Source: Rhizomys pruinosus (lineage: Eukaryota > Chordata > Mammalia > Rodentia > Spalacidae). From it: a stretch of DNA of 64,000 nucleotides. The position numbers were made by a program, and so were the translations under genes. The notes beneath the pieces are model-generated. The model was not told the DNA's origin. It did not search any database and saw nothing but the letters and a program-made list of their open reading frames with translations. This document shows positions 54,966-64,000 of the stretch, in pieces (position 1 is the stretch's first letter; each line of letters starts with the position of its first letter). The stretch covers positions 366,932-430,931 of the forward strand of contig VZQC01008886.1 in NCBI GenBank assembly GCA_009823505.1. The letters are read 5' to 3'.

Positions 54966-55093
54966 AGTCAGGCAGGTGGCGCACGCCTTTAATCCCAGCA
55001 CTCGGGAGGCAGAGGCAGGTGGATCTCTGTGAGTTCAAAGCCAGCTGGAACCAAAGGGAGACCCTGTCTTCAAAAGACCAGAAAAAAAAAAAA
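54966..55093 (+). mobile_element. B1 SINE, internally deleted
   Basis: tcaggcaggtggcgcacgcc, cagcactcgggaggcagagg, then agccagctggaaccaaaggg skips the usual 'cctggtctac' block; A-rich tail. Confidence 0.85.
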
Positions 55094-55589
55094 TTATCAA
55101 ATCAGGTTCTTACAGCATCCAGTAGAAATGACTGGATTGAAGGTGAAAACAAAAGTAACATCAAATTAGTGTCTGTAGCACCCAGCCAGAACTGACTAGG
55201 GAAGCCGCATTGAGGCAGCTGGGAAGTTTCCACTTGAGAGTTTTCTCTACATGGATGAACTTCTGACTTCCTGTTCCTACTGAAGGCATTTTTATACTGT
55301 GGGGTAAGCAGGAGTAACTTCTGTTGGAAGTGGCTTATGTTCTAGCTGCTTTCAATGACAGTTTGTACTGTGGGCTGTTTTTCTCTTCTCCTTTGTTCCT
55401 GTCACAGGGATAGAGGGCCTGCCCCAGGTTTGGAGGACCCTTGAATATGCTTGGGTCTGAAGTGGGGAAGGGGGACAAACTGCCTCGAAAGCCAGCATCT
55501 CAGTGAGCTTAAACAGCACCTGACAGTTTCCCAGTATAGTATGTATTGTAAACTGAAAGCATATTTTTCCTCTAAGATAGGAATGATAC
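55094..55589. other. Unassigned insertion in the old L1
   Basis: Between L1 pieces lies about 500 bp that is not L1-like (gactagggaagccgcattga, gttcctgtcacagggataga). It may be a solo LTR or captured unique DNA. No family was recognised and no target repeat was found. Confidence 0.3.
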
Positions 55590-55818
55590 TAGGACTTTCA
55601 TTTTCAGGATTCTATTAAGTATAGTGCTTGAATCCTTAGCCAGGGAAGTTAGGCAAGAGGAGGAAATAAAAAGAACACCAATAGGAAATGAAGAAGTAAA
55701 TTGTCTCTATTTGTACATTATATACTTTTATATTTAAAAGATCCTAAAGAGTTTACCAGATAACTCTCAGATATAATATGTCCTTTCAGCAAAGTTTTAG
55801 GGATATAAAATCAGCATA

Positions 55819-56179
55819 TGTGGTAGTTTGAATGAGAGTGTCTCCCATAGGCTTAAAGTATTCAGACATTTTGTCCCCAGTTGGTGGTGCTGTTTTGGGA
55901 GATCTTAGAAGGTGTGGCCATGCTGGAGGAAGTAAATCACTTGGGGTGGGCTTAGTGAGTTCCACAAGTTCCTTGCTCCAATTGCTCTCTCTCTTGGCTT
56001 CCTGTGCTCATTGGAAGATGTGAACCTCAGCTTTTCTGCTCCAGCTCCTACCACCATGCCTCCCTGCCACAATGGACTCTAATTCCCTGGAACCATCAAT
56101 CATAAGTTCAAACTCTTCCTTTTATAAGTTCCTTTGGTCATGGTGGTTTTATCACAGCAACAGAAAATTGACTAATACA
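55819..56179 (+). mobile_element. Rodent interspersed repeat, 361 bp
   Basis: Starts tgtggtagtttgaatgagag, has cagttggtggtgctgttttg and gaaggtgtggccatgctgga, and ends ggtcatggtggttttatcac, agcaacagaaaattgactaa, taca. Its last blocks resemble those of the 5.0-kb element. It splits the L1 reverse transcriptase relic. Confidence 0.6.
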
Positions 56180-56465
56180 GCATACAAAACCCAGTAGCTT
56201 TTCCACATAACAATAATGAACATCCTGAGAAAGAACTCAATAAAACAACCCCATTCTTAGTAGATTCAAAACACAAAACCTGGGAATAAACCTAATCAAG
56301 GAAGTTATCTCTAGAATTACAGCAATAAGACAGTGAAGAAAGAAATTGAACCAGAAACTAAAAAAATGGAGAGATCTCTCATATTCACCAGTTGGCAGAA
56401 TAAGTGTTGAAAAATGACAATTTTATTCAAAGCAATCCCCACTTCAATGCAATTCCCATCAAAAG

Positions 56466-56634
56466 CCTAATGGCATTTTTTTTTTTAGTCTTTTTGAGAT
56501 AGGGTTCTCCCTGTAGCCCCAGCTGTTCCTGGAACTCACTCTGTAGACCATGGCCTTGAACTCACAAAAATCAGCCTCCTCTGCCACCTAAGTGCTAGGA
56601 TTAAAGCGTGCGTCACCATCGCCTGGCGGAATTT
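56466..56634 (-). mobile_element. B1 SINE
   Basis: T-run, agtctttttgagatagggtt ... aagtgctaggattaaagcgt ... caccatcgcctggcg. L1 text continues on both sides (aaagcctaatggcattt | gaatttttttcacagaacta). Confidence 0.9.
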
Positions 56635-56756
56635 TTTTCACAGAACTAGAAAAACCATCATAAAATTTATCTGGAGCCACCAAACATACCAAAAACTCAA
56701 TGTGATCCTTGAGCAAAAAAAAAAAAAAAATAAATGATATTGTCACAATTTATTTA

Positions 56757-56915
56757 TTTCCATTTTTTTTTTTGGTATTTTTTTGAGACAGGGTCACCTT
56801 TCATCCCAGCTGGCCGGAGCTTGCTATGTGAACCAGCTTGCCTGGAAATCTCACAGAATCTGCCTGCCTCTGCCTCCCAGTACTGGGATAAAGCTGTGCC
56901 ACTTTCCCGGATTAT
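56757..56915 (-). mobile_element. Old B1 SINE
   Basis: T-run, tttgagacagggtcaccttt, ttgctatgtgaaccagcttg, ctctgcctcccagtactggg. Diverged. Confidence 0.8.
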
Positions 56916-57082
56916 CACTACCAGAGCCTTAGTAACAAAATCAACATAGTACTAGCACAATAAACAGACACAGAGACCAATGGTATAGGATGGTGAACCC
57001 AAGAGTTAAATTCACACAGCTATAGCCATCTGATTATTGACAAATATATTGGAGAAAAGCCTCTTTAACAAATAGTGCCACC

Positions 57083-57208
57083 AGGCATGGTGGCACATGG
57101 CTTTAATCCTAGCATATGGGAGGCAGAGGTGGGCAGATCTCTGTGAGTTCAAGGTCAGCTGCAGGGAGACCTTGTCTCAAAAAGACCAAAAAAAAAAAAA
57201 AAAAAAAA
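57083..57208 (+). mobile_element. B1 SINE, internally deleted
   Basis: accaggcatggtggcacatg, gggaggcagaggtgggcaga, ending ccttgtctcaaaaagacc and a long A-run. Confidence 0.88.
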
Positions 57209-57965
57209 AGGAAAACCATGTATCCACATCTAGAAGAATGAAACTAGATTTCTATCTCTCACACTATACAAAAATAAATTCAAATTAAGCAAAGACCTTA
57301 ATGGAAGACCTGAAACCACTAGAGGAAAGCACTGGGAAACGCCCTCAAAATATAGACATGGGCAATGGCTTTCTGAATAGGACTCCAACAACTCAGCAAA
57401 TCAGAGAAAGAACTGACAAATGGAGGAAAGGTAAAATCTTCATAGCACAGAAAACAATAGTGAAGAGACAGCCTACAGATGGGAGAAAGTCTTTGTTAGC
57501 TATTTGCCTAGTAAAGGATTAATATCCATAATATATAAAGAACTAAAAAAATTAAACACCCCCCAAAATTAACCAAGTACTAAAAGGGCAATGAAGTGAA
57601 TGAACACTTCTCAAAAGAAGTACAAATAGCCCATGGATACATGAATAGTGTTCAATATATTTATCCATCCGTAATATGCAAATAAAAAATAACATCAATA
57701 TTATTCTCCTCTAGTCAAGCAAACAGCAACAAATGCTGGTGAAGGTATTGGAGCTGGGTTGGGAGAAGCTTGCCCTCATACGGTGTTGGAAGAATGTAAC
57801 TTAGCCCAGAAACTATGAAAATCAGTATGGATATTTCTCAAAAGGTGGAAAGTAGAACTACTATATGATCAGCTCTATTGCTTTATACCCAAGTATCTAA
57901 GTCTGCACACAGTAATATCTGCACCCATGTTTATTATTTCACTACACATATCAGCCAAATTAAAG
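57209..57965 (+). pseudogene. L1 ORF2 C-terminal relic and 3' end
   Basis: gaatgaaactagatttctat, acctgaaaccactagaggaa, gacatgggcaatggctttct, gtgaagagacagcctacaga follow the L1 ORF2 3' region. After 57.6 kb comes the 3' end wording gaacacttctcaaaagaagt, ggtgaaggtattggagctgg. Confidence 0.8.
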
Positions 57966-58131
57966 AGTCAGCCTAAGAAGCCACCAGCAGATGAATACGA
58001 AAGAAAGTGATATACCCACCTGTCTGCCTGCCTCCTGCCTGTCTGTCTGTCGTCTCTTGTCTGAAGTCATAGATGCAGGAAGGGAACACAACAAGGAGCT
58101 AGGACTGGGCTGGGATTGGGATGACGAACCG

Positions 58132-58375
58132 TTTCTCTTTTTTTATTTTTATTTATTCTTTGTGTTGAATGTACGTCGCATGCAATGTTTCCGTGCACCC
58201 TCGTGCAACGCCGCGGAGGTCAGAAGAGGGTATCGGATTCCCCTGGAACTGGAGTTCTCCTGGAATTGGAGTTTCAGACGGTTCTTAGCCGCCATGTGGG
58301 TGCTGGGGATCGAACCGGCGTCCTCTGTAAGAGCGGTCGGCGCTCTTAACCGCTAGGCCATCTCTCCAGCCCCCC
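58132..58375 (-). mobile_element. B2 SINE, 18-bp duplication subfamily
   Basis: cgtgcaacgccgcggaggtc, doubled ctggaactggagtt/ctggaattggagtt, ccgctaggccatctctccag. Many CpGs retained, so probably young. Confidence 0.92.
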
Positions 58376-60619
58376 AAGACACCATTTCAAAGGCATGCCA
58401 GTACCTGCCCTCCACAGTCCTAGCACCCCCAATAGTCTATATAAGTCTTGAATGCATAAGTGGATTAAACCATTAAGAGCCCTCATGAGCTAATCATCTC
58501 TGGAAACACACAGACACCCTCAGAGGTATACTTTTCCAATCTCCCAGGCATCTTTCAGTTTAATCAACTGAGATTAGATATCACAGTCCTGAATCTAGAA
58601 CAGCTTTAGCTGATTCCCTAGCTCACATTACATAACGTAATCAAGGAGAGACAGTCCATCATATTAACAGATCTGACCTATATTAAATAGATTATATAAA
58701 ATGTAGGATGTGTGTGGGGGTGTTGGGGTGTGACTTGAAATCCATTGTATAATTCAGCCTACCCCAGAATATATTTTCCACATGTCTATTTCAGCCCCAG
58801 TAGATATTTTTACCAACATATTCTACAATTTGTTTAGATATCCAGCTAAGCATCATCAATTCAATAACAGTCTGTTTCTGTATGCCAGATGCTCTTCAGT
58901 AATTTAATACCCTTCAAAGATACCTACTATAGTCTGGGATGTAACTCATACACCTCTAGGGGGTGTTTGCTTAGTGTATTGGTTACTTTTCCAGTCAAAA
59001 GGAAGCTTATGGGAGGAAAGGCTTACTTTGGCTCACAGTTTAAGAGTTCAGTTGTCTTGGCAAGGAAGGCACATTGGCAGGAATGTGAGGGAACTGGCCA
59101 CACTGCATCCAGTCAGGAAGCAGAGGGGTGGATGCTGGTGCTTGGGTCCCTTTCACCCTGTTATTCAGTCTGGGACCCCCCAGCATCTGGGGATGGTGTC
59201 ACCCCCATTCAGGGTGCATCTTCCCTCTAGTTAAAACCTCTTTAGAAAGCACTCATAGACATGTCCTAAGGTGTGTGTTCTAGGTGATTCCAAAGCTTGT
59301 CAAGTGGACAATGAAGATGAACTGTAACAACTAGCATATAAGAGGCCCTGGGTTCGATGTCTAGTACTGAGAAAAAATAAAATACAGCTACTGTGTGTTC
59401 TGAAGGAGGAAACTAAGGCAGAGAGCCTGAGCACTTCTCTGGAGAAGGTGTCTGGAATATGCTCCTGTGCATCCAACCCCAGGGGCCACTGTCCTGCCTC
59501 CTGTGTTATCCATAGAGTGGAGACAAGCACTGTGCTCCAAACCGATGGCGGATACGTGGTCTGAAATGATGGCGAGTTTCATGGGACTCCTGAGTCCCCT
59601 GTCTGCTTAGTGTCCCTGCTGCCCCTACACCCCTGCCCTAACCTTAAAGGCATGGTGACTATAGGTCACAGTTCCAGAACCTCTCTGCCCCCATCTCTCT
59701 AAGATGAGCAGATGGCCAGAATATTAGGGAAGAAAGCTTTGTGCAGTCCCAGCTGCTGGCTGTGTCCCTGGCTGCCGGGAAATTTCAACCTCATGTAGTC
59801 CCTTCTGGCAGTGACAGTTACAGGGTCTGCCACCATGCTGCTCTGAGCAGTAACACTCTGTGTCCTATCTGGCTCTTCCATGAGTATCAGGATGTTTTTC
59901 CCTGGTGCATATTTCTAGTAGTCGCTCAGAGGGACATTGTTACCGATCCCTCCTTCTGTCAGAAACACATTGTGTCTCAGACATCAGTATCAATAAGATG
60001 GGGCTTGCTGCTCCTTCTTCTTTGCATAACACTGTTCCCTCAGACCAGGCTCTGCTCTGACCTTTCTCTAAGCAGCCAGTGACCCAATCCAAATGGGCTT
60101 TTTTGATTTGCTCTGTGCCTGCTCACCTAGGTTCCCCAGATCGCTGCTAGGTTGCCAGGGCTAGGTGGTAGTTTCAAACCAGACCATTTCTAGGTCCAGC
60201 TTCCCAGGGAATTGATATGCTATGTTAGCACATTAAACTCACAGAAACATTTTTTTTTTGCTTCCATAAGAAATCCAGCTACTTCGCTCTCCCACAGAAA
60301 TTCCCAATCCTGTCCTTTATATCTTCTGTGTATGTAGAAGCCCCTTTCCACTCAGTAACTCATGCCACAGGGTATAAGTGAAGCTGCCTTGCTCACAAAT
60401 TGGAACACAATCCAGAGCTTACCAATCAGAGCATCTCATCACTCTAGCCACTGTGACTGGGTAAGGAATGCTTGCATGAACTTACTTGGCCTAACCAGAG
60501 TCCTCTCTGAGACTCAACTCCTGTTATCTGGGAAGAGAAGCTCTCTGGAACTAAGTATATCTTAGCCTGATGACAACTCTTCTACCCACTAGAGAAAGCT
60601 TTCTTGAAAAGTGCCAGTA
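58376..60619. other. Intergenic sequence
   Basis: Apart from the MaLR-like copy at 58.98 kb I see no gene or named repeat. Open frames at 58.9-60.1 kb are short and without family similarity. Confidence 0.5.
58977..59290 (-). mobile_element. Diverged MaLR-like rodent repeat
   Basis: gtattggttacttttccagt, gcttactttggctcacagtt, cacactgcatccagtcagga, aagcagaggggtgga. Same block order as the copies at 9.3, 15.9 and 38.8 kb; family uncertain. Confidence 0.45.
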
Positions 60620-60792
60620 AAGAGGGCCTGGTGACATCAGTTGTGCTCCTGGATCTTGTGGTGCCTGAAGCCTACTGACTTGTTGGAGTTACAGGCAGTT
60701 GTGAGCCACCTAGAGTGGGTGCCGGGAATAAAACCTGGGTCTTCTTCAAGAGCAGTGCAGGCTCTTCACCAGTAAGCCATTTCCCCAGTCCC
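60620..60792 (-). mobile_element. Old B2/B3 SINE, partial
   Basis: agttacaggcagttgtgagc, gtgccgggaataaaacctgg, tcttcttcaagagcagtgca, accagtaagccatttcccca. Lacks the T-rich end. Confidence 0.75.
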
Positions 60793-60889
60793 TAGAATTG
60801 GAATCTTGTACAGGAATCAGAATTCTGGAAACTTATCATAGTCATTATCATAGCCATTTAGGCATTGGGCTATGGACTTTAAATACATT

Positions 60890-61128
60890 ATTTTTAAAAT
60901 ATTTTATTTGTTATTTTTATTTTATGTACTTGATTGTTTTGCTTGGATGTATGTAAATGTGCCCGTGTCATGCAAGGCCTGAAGGTCAGAAGAAGGCATT
61001 GGGTCCTCTGGAGCTGGAGCTACAGATGGTTGTTAGCCACCGTGTGGGTGCTGAGAAGTGAACCTGAGTCCTCTGCCAGGACAACCAGTGCTCTTAACTC
61101 TTAACCACTGAGCCATCTGTCTAGCCCT
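60890..61128 (-). mobile_element. B2/B3 SINE
   Basis: ttgcttggatgtatgtaaat, ggtcagaagaaggcattggg, ccaccgtgtgggtgctgaga, accactgagccatctgtcta. No 18-bp duplication; older branch. Confidence 0.88.
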
Positions 61129-62734
61129 CAATACGTTAAAAAAAAATCTTCCATTTACACATCTTGCATGGAGTCATGATTATAAACTGGAGGACCAAGG
61201 CTCAGACAAGTGGGGTGGAACAGAAATCTGTGCTTTCAGTCTGAACTCTATATCAGCTTCTCTCTTTTCCATTCATTGATATTTGGGTTTCTTTCAGATT
61301 TTCATGGATTTATCCCTCATGAAACCATAAACTGTAAGATCCTGACGGATGTTCTGTTTGCTATCACCACCATCCCCAGGGCTCCTAGTACTGGGCAAAG
61401 TCTTTCACAGATGCTGAAATGACCCTTGCTGAGCTCACAGCATTTCCATATTCTTCACAAGAGCTGTGTACAATGGCATCCTACAATCTGAATCATGGAA
61501 AAGGAGATATCAGGAAGAATATGTGGTTGCATCCATTTGAACTAAGCCTGCCCTGCCTACTATAACCCAGTCTCCCTGATAGCTGACCATAGTGGGGCTC
61601 CATCCATCCATCCATCCATCCATCCATCCATCCATCCATCCAATATCCATCGATTCTTGTATTAATGACACACTCAGAAATTGAATAGTACACAGCCTGG
61701 GCATTTGTGCATGGTGGTCTTGAGTGCCCAACAGGACCAATTTATGCTCTCCCCTCCCACTCAGTCCCTTATGTGGAACACTGTACCATTTACAAGGAAT
61801 TTCACCTACATTATCTCAGTTCAACTGAGACATTCTATTTTGGTTCCCATAATGCAGTCTTTCTCCGCTGCCTTTCACCCCAATGGTGGCTCCCTGGAGC
61901 TTCCTCTCAGATGCAGCAAACTGCAGGAGTGATAGTTACCAAGCACCAAGTGGAGTTTCTAGCCCTAGGCTTTCTAATACATGGCAGCATTTACCTGGAA
62001 TTAGCAGCGGTCACAACTCAGCAGAGGTGACTGTGCTGACGTTGAATGTGGTCCTTGTTTGTCTTTTCAGCCCAGAGATCCTGTCAGTGTGGAGAAACGA
62101 TAATAGCATGTTATTAAGTTCTTTCTGGTAATGTAATTCAGAGTCAGGCAGCAGTTTGGTCACTGAGGTCTCTGTAAAGCTCAGAATAATTTCTGTGTTA
62201 TTATCCGCCATTTTAAAGAGCCAGGCTCCTACATCTAAATCTCCTAATATATGTATTTGTTCTGAGATGCACATGTGTGAATGTACACATGTGTCATATA
62301 AGCACAGGGACATGGATGGGTGCTTATGTACAGGGACCCCAGCTCCAGCTTATTTAGAGATCCCAGTGTCTGTATTGAACTGATCCTCGTGGGCAGTACT
62401 GCTTCTACCAGCTCAGTTTTAAAGAATTAAGTTTTTCTCTAGCCTCACCTGACATAAGAAATCTCCACTTTTGTTCACAATTATAATCATTCTTACACTA
62501 AGAGGAATAAGAATCCTGGTTATAAACATATGTCCCTGGTGTGCAGTGCAGGAACAGGGTTTTGGTTACCCAGTCCTCTCTGTAAGTTCCGGTCCTAGCA
62601 ACTTCAGAGCTTCTAATCTTACCAGAAAAGCATGAATGGCATACTTTCGCTCTTAACTGGTAGTGCAGATCCATCAGTCTAATACCCATGTCTGTGATAT
62701 GCCCTCACCTCCCATGTTCGTGGAGACTGGAGAT
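61129..62734. other. Intergenic unique sequence
   Basis: No gene recognised. Contains a (CATC)n run. The rest shows no repeat that I can name. Confidence 0.55.
61600..61642. repeat. (CATC)10 microsatellite
   Basis: About ten CATC units; the reverse strand reads ATGG repeats, which gives a false Trp-Met-Asp-Gly frame. Confidence 0.95.
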
Positions 62735-63188
62735 CATGGAATTTCCAAGCTGGAAAGACGTCCTGAGGTTGCGTGAGCCAGCTTCCTCTTCACAGGGAGG
62801 ATGGGATGGGCTTGCGAACGTGCGCAGGCCAAGTTCCCGAATGGCAAAGTCACATGAGAACCAGGCCCGCTGATCCTCCTCCAGCGGTCTTTCTAGCGGA
62901 GTTTCATTCCCTTGGAAGTCCGACACACATTTACAGGAACTTGAACTTGGTGTAACCCTGGTACTGTTGTCACCTGGAACTCTGGAAGGGCCAGAGACCA
63001 GGCCCTCGCTTCTATCCTAGCTGGGCCAGGTCGCTGGGGCAGGTTCTTAGACCTGCCCTGGTTCTCATGTGACTTTGCCGTTCAGGAACTGAGCCTGCGC
63101 ACTGTTTGCAAGCCCATCCCATCCTCACTGTGAAGAGGAAGCTGGCTCCTGCGACCTCAGGATGTCTTTCCAGCTTGGAAATTCCATG
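62735..63188. repeat. Long inverted repeat, arms about 131 bp, loop about 190 bp
   Basis: The left arm 62,735-62,865 (catggaatttccaagctgga ... cacatgagaaccagg) is the reverse complement of the right arm 63,057-63,188 (cctggttctcatgtgacttt ... cagcttggaaattccatg). By eye roughly nine bases in ten match over the whole arm, including tcatgtgactttgcc and aagcccatcccatcctc. The spacer 62,866-63,056 is not repeated. The arms have a faint MIR-like flavour. Confidence 0.93.
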
Positions 63189-63363
63189 CTCTTTGTGGAT
63201 TACACACAGCCCTGACAGTTAACTCCCATTGCCGTGAGGATTAATCAGCCCTGGCGAGGAGGGTAGTGTTTTGTACCCGTTGGTTGCTGCTGTTTACTGT
63301 GCCTGCTTAATAGCACATTCACCTGGTCCCCACTGGGTGCCCTGTCTAGTTTAGACCCTAACT

Positions 63364-63522
63364 ATTTTTTTCTTTCTCCCCTCCCCTCCTCTCCCCTCTT
63401 CTTCCCTTCTCTCCCTTCCCTCCCCTCCCCTCCTCACTTCTTTCTTCCCTTCCCCTTCCCTTTCTTCCCCTCTCCTCTCCTCCCCTCTTCCTTACTTCCT
63501 TTCTTTTTTTTTTTTTTTTTTG
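63364..63522. repeat. Polypyrimidine tract (CT-rich) ending in a T-run
   Basis: About 160 bp of almost pure C/T (tttctttctcccctcccctc and similar) leading into the T-tail of a reverse B1. Confidence 0.95.
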
Positions 63523-63657
63523 AGACAAGGTCTCACTATACAGTCCTGACTGGCCTGCAACTCACTATATAGGCTAGACTGGCCTCAAAGTCACAGAGAT
63601 TCACCTGCCTCTGCCTTCTGAGTGATGGAATTAAAGGCACATGTTATCACATCCAGA
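63505..63657 (-). mobile_element. Old B1 SINE
   Basis: T-run, gagacaaggtctcactatac, tagactggcctcaaagtcac, ggaattaaaggcacatgtta. Diverged. Confidence 0.82.
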
Positions 63658-63689
63658 CTTCCCTTCCTCCCTCCCTCTCTCCCTCCCTC

Positions 63690-63825
63690 CCTTCCTGAGA
63701 CAGAGTCTTCAAGGCTGGCCTTGAACTCACTATACAGCCAAGGATGACATTGAACTTCTGATCTTCCTGCCTCTGTCTTTCAGGTGCTGAGGTTACAGAC
63801 ATATAGACATGTACCAAGAAGCTTG
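63690..63825 (-). mobile_element. Old B1-like SINE
   Basis: cttcctgagacagagtcttc, ggctggccttgaactcacta, ctgaggttacagacatatag. Preceded by a CCCT-rich run. Confidence 0.65.
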
Positions 63826-63844
63826 GTTGGTATGGTGCTGGGGA

Positions 63845-63985
63845 GGCTGGGCATGGTGGTGCTTGCCTTTAATCCTAGCACTTGAGAGGTATGTGAGATG
63901 GAGGCCAGCCTGGTCTACATATCGGGTTCCTGACCGACTAGCTGGGATTACGGGGAGTCCCTATCATAACAAACAAATCAAAACA
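63845..63985 (+). mobile_element. B1 SINE at window end
   Basis: ggctgggcatggtggtgctt, cctagcacttgagaggtatg, ggccagcctggtctacatat, A-rich tail running to the window edge. Confidence 0.85.
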
Positions 63986-64000
63986 ACCACCCCAAAGAAA

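Larger units (their letters stand above)
48556..57965 (+). mobile_element. Old LINE-1 broken by nested insertions
   Basis: Pieces of one old L1 occur in consensus order: an ORF1-like part (48.56-49.3 kb); ORF2 start (around 50.01 kb, frame of NVN..NSPIKR..LTE); endonuclease (50.09-50.28, 51.90-52.13, 52.26-52.38 and 52.71-52.97 kb); middle ORF2 (54.53-54.96 kb); reverse transcriptase (55.59-55.82 and 56.18-56.46 kb); and the C-terminal part and 3' end (56.64-57.96 kb). The gaps are filled by a younger L1 3' end (50.28-51.90 kb), another L1 3' end with B2s (52.97-54.13 kb), B1s, a B4 and a 361-bp repeat. Stops and frameshifts are everywhere, so it is inactive. Confidence 0.8.

Noticed and set aside
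31346..64000. Exons of a downstream gene such as Nrxn3
   Set aside because: No laminin-G or other recognisable protein segment was found in any frame; human synteny places NRXN3 much farther away.

Overview
The window is mammalian genomic DNA from a muroid (mouse-like) rodent. It is dense in B1, B2, ID and B4 SINEs, which occur together only in rodents, and also carries older mammal-wide repeats (MIR, L2, MLT1 LTRs, Tigger-like DNA elements). The B2 copies have features I do not associate with laboratory mouse or rat, such as an internal 18-bp duplication and a 3' part reading gcattgcacgacatg. A different muroid lineage is therefore possible, but I cannot name the species.

Only one protein-coding gene is supported. 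Six exons on the + strand between 1,631 and 30,839 encode the C-terminal roughly 330 residues of ADCK1, a mitochondrial UbiB/ABC1-family atypical kinase. All six have GT/AG boundaries and join in frame with phases 0,0,0,0,2. The upstream exons (N-terminal membrane segment, KxGQ motif, Ala-rich loop) lie before the window. The 3' UTR follows the stop, with a poly(A) signal at 31,318. Exons are short and introns long (8.2, 11.6, 1.3, 5.4 and 1.8 kb). The introns hold SINEs, old LTR and DNA repeats, and three minisatellites. The most striking is a 28-copy array at 23.57-24.39 kb, sitting between the exons at 23.1 and 28.7 kb.

From about 31.35 kb to the end I see no gene, and I treat this as intergenic. 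In human the next gene after ADCK1 is NRXN3, far away, so a long gene-free flank is expected. It holds an 8-copy 38-bp array (34.1 kb), MLT1 LTRs (35.4, 41.4 and 42.7 kb), a roughly 75-copy 21-bp minisatellite (43.67-45.28 kb) that creates a spurious 616-codon open frame, and a nested LINE-1 region (48.5-58 kb). In that region an old L1 has been split by younger L1 3' ends, B1, B2, B4 and another repeat. At 62.7-63.2 kb there is a long inverted repeat with arms of about 131 bp.

No new gene system was found. The most interesting items are structural: the inverted repeat, the two large minisatellites (one built of repeated 3'-splice-site-like units in sense orientation inside an Adck1 intron), B2-B1 chimeric SINEs, and several low-repeat, TAAT-rich segments that look like candidate conserved non-coding elements. 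Repeat family names come from recognition by eye; no database search was run.
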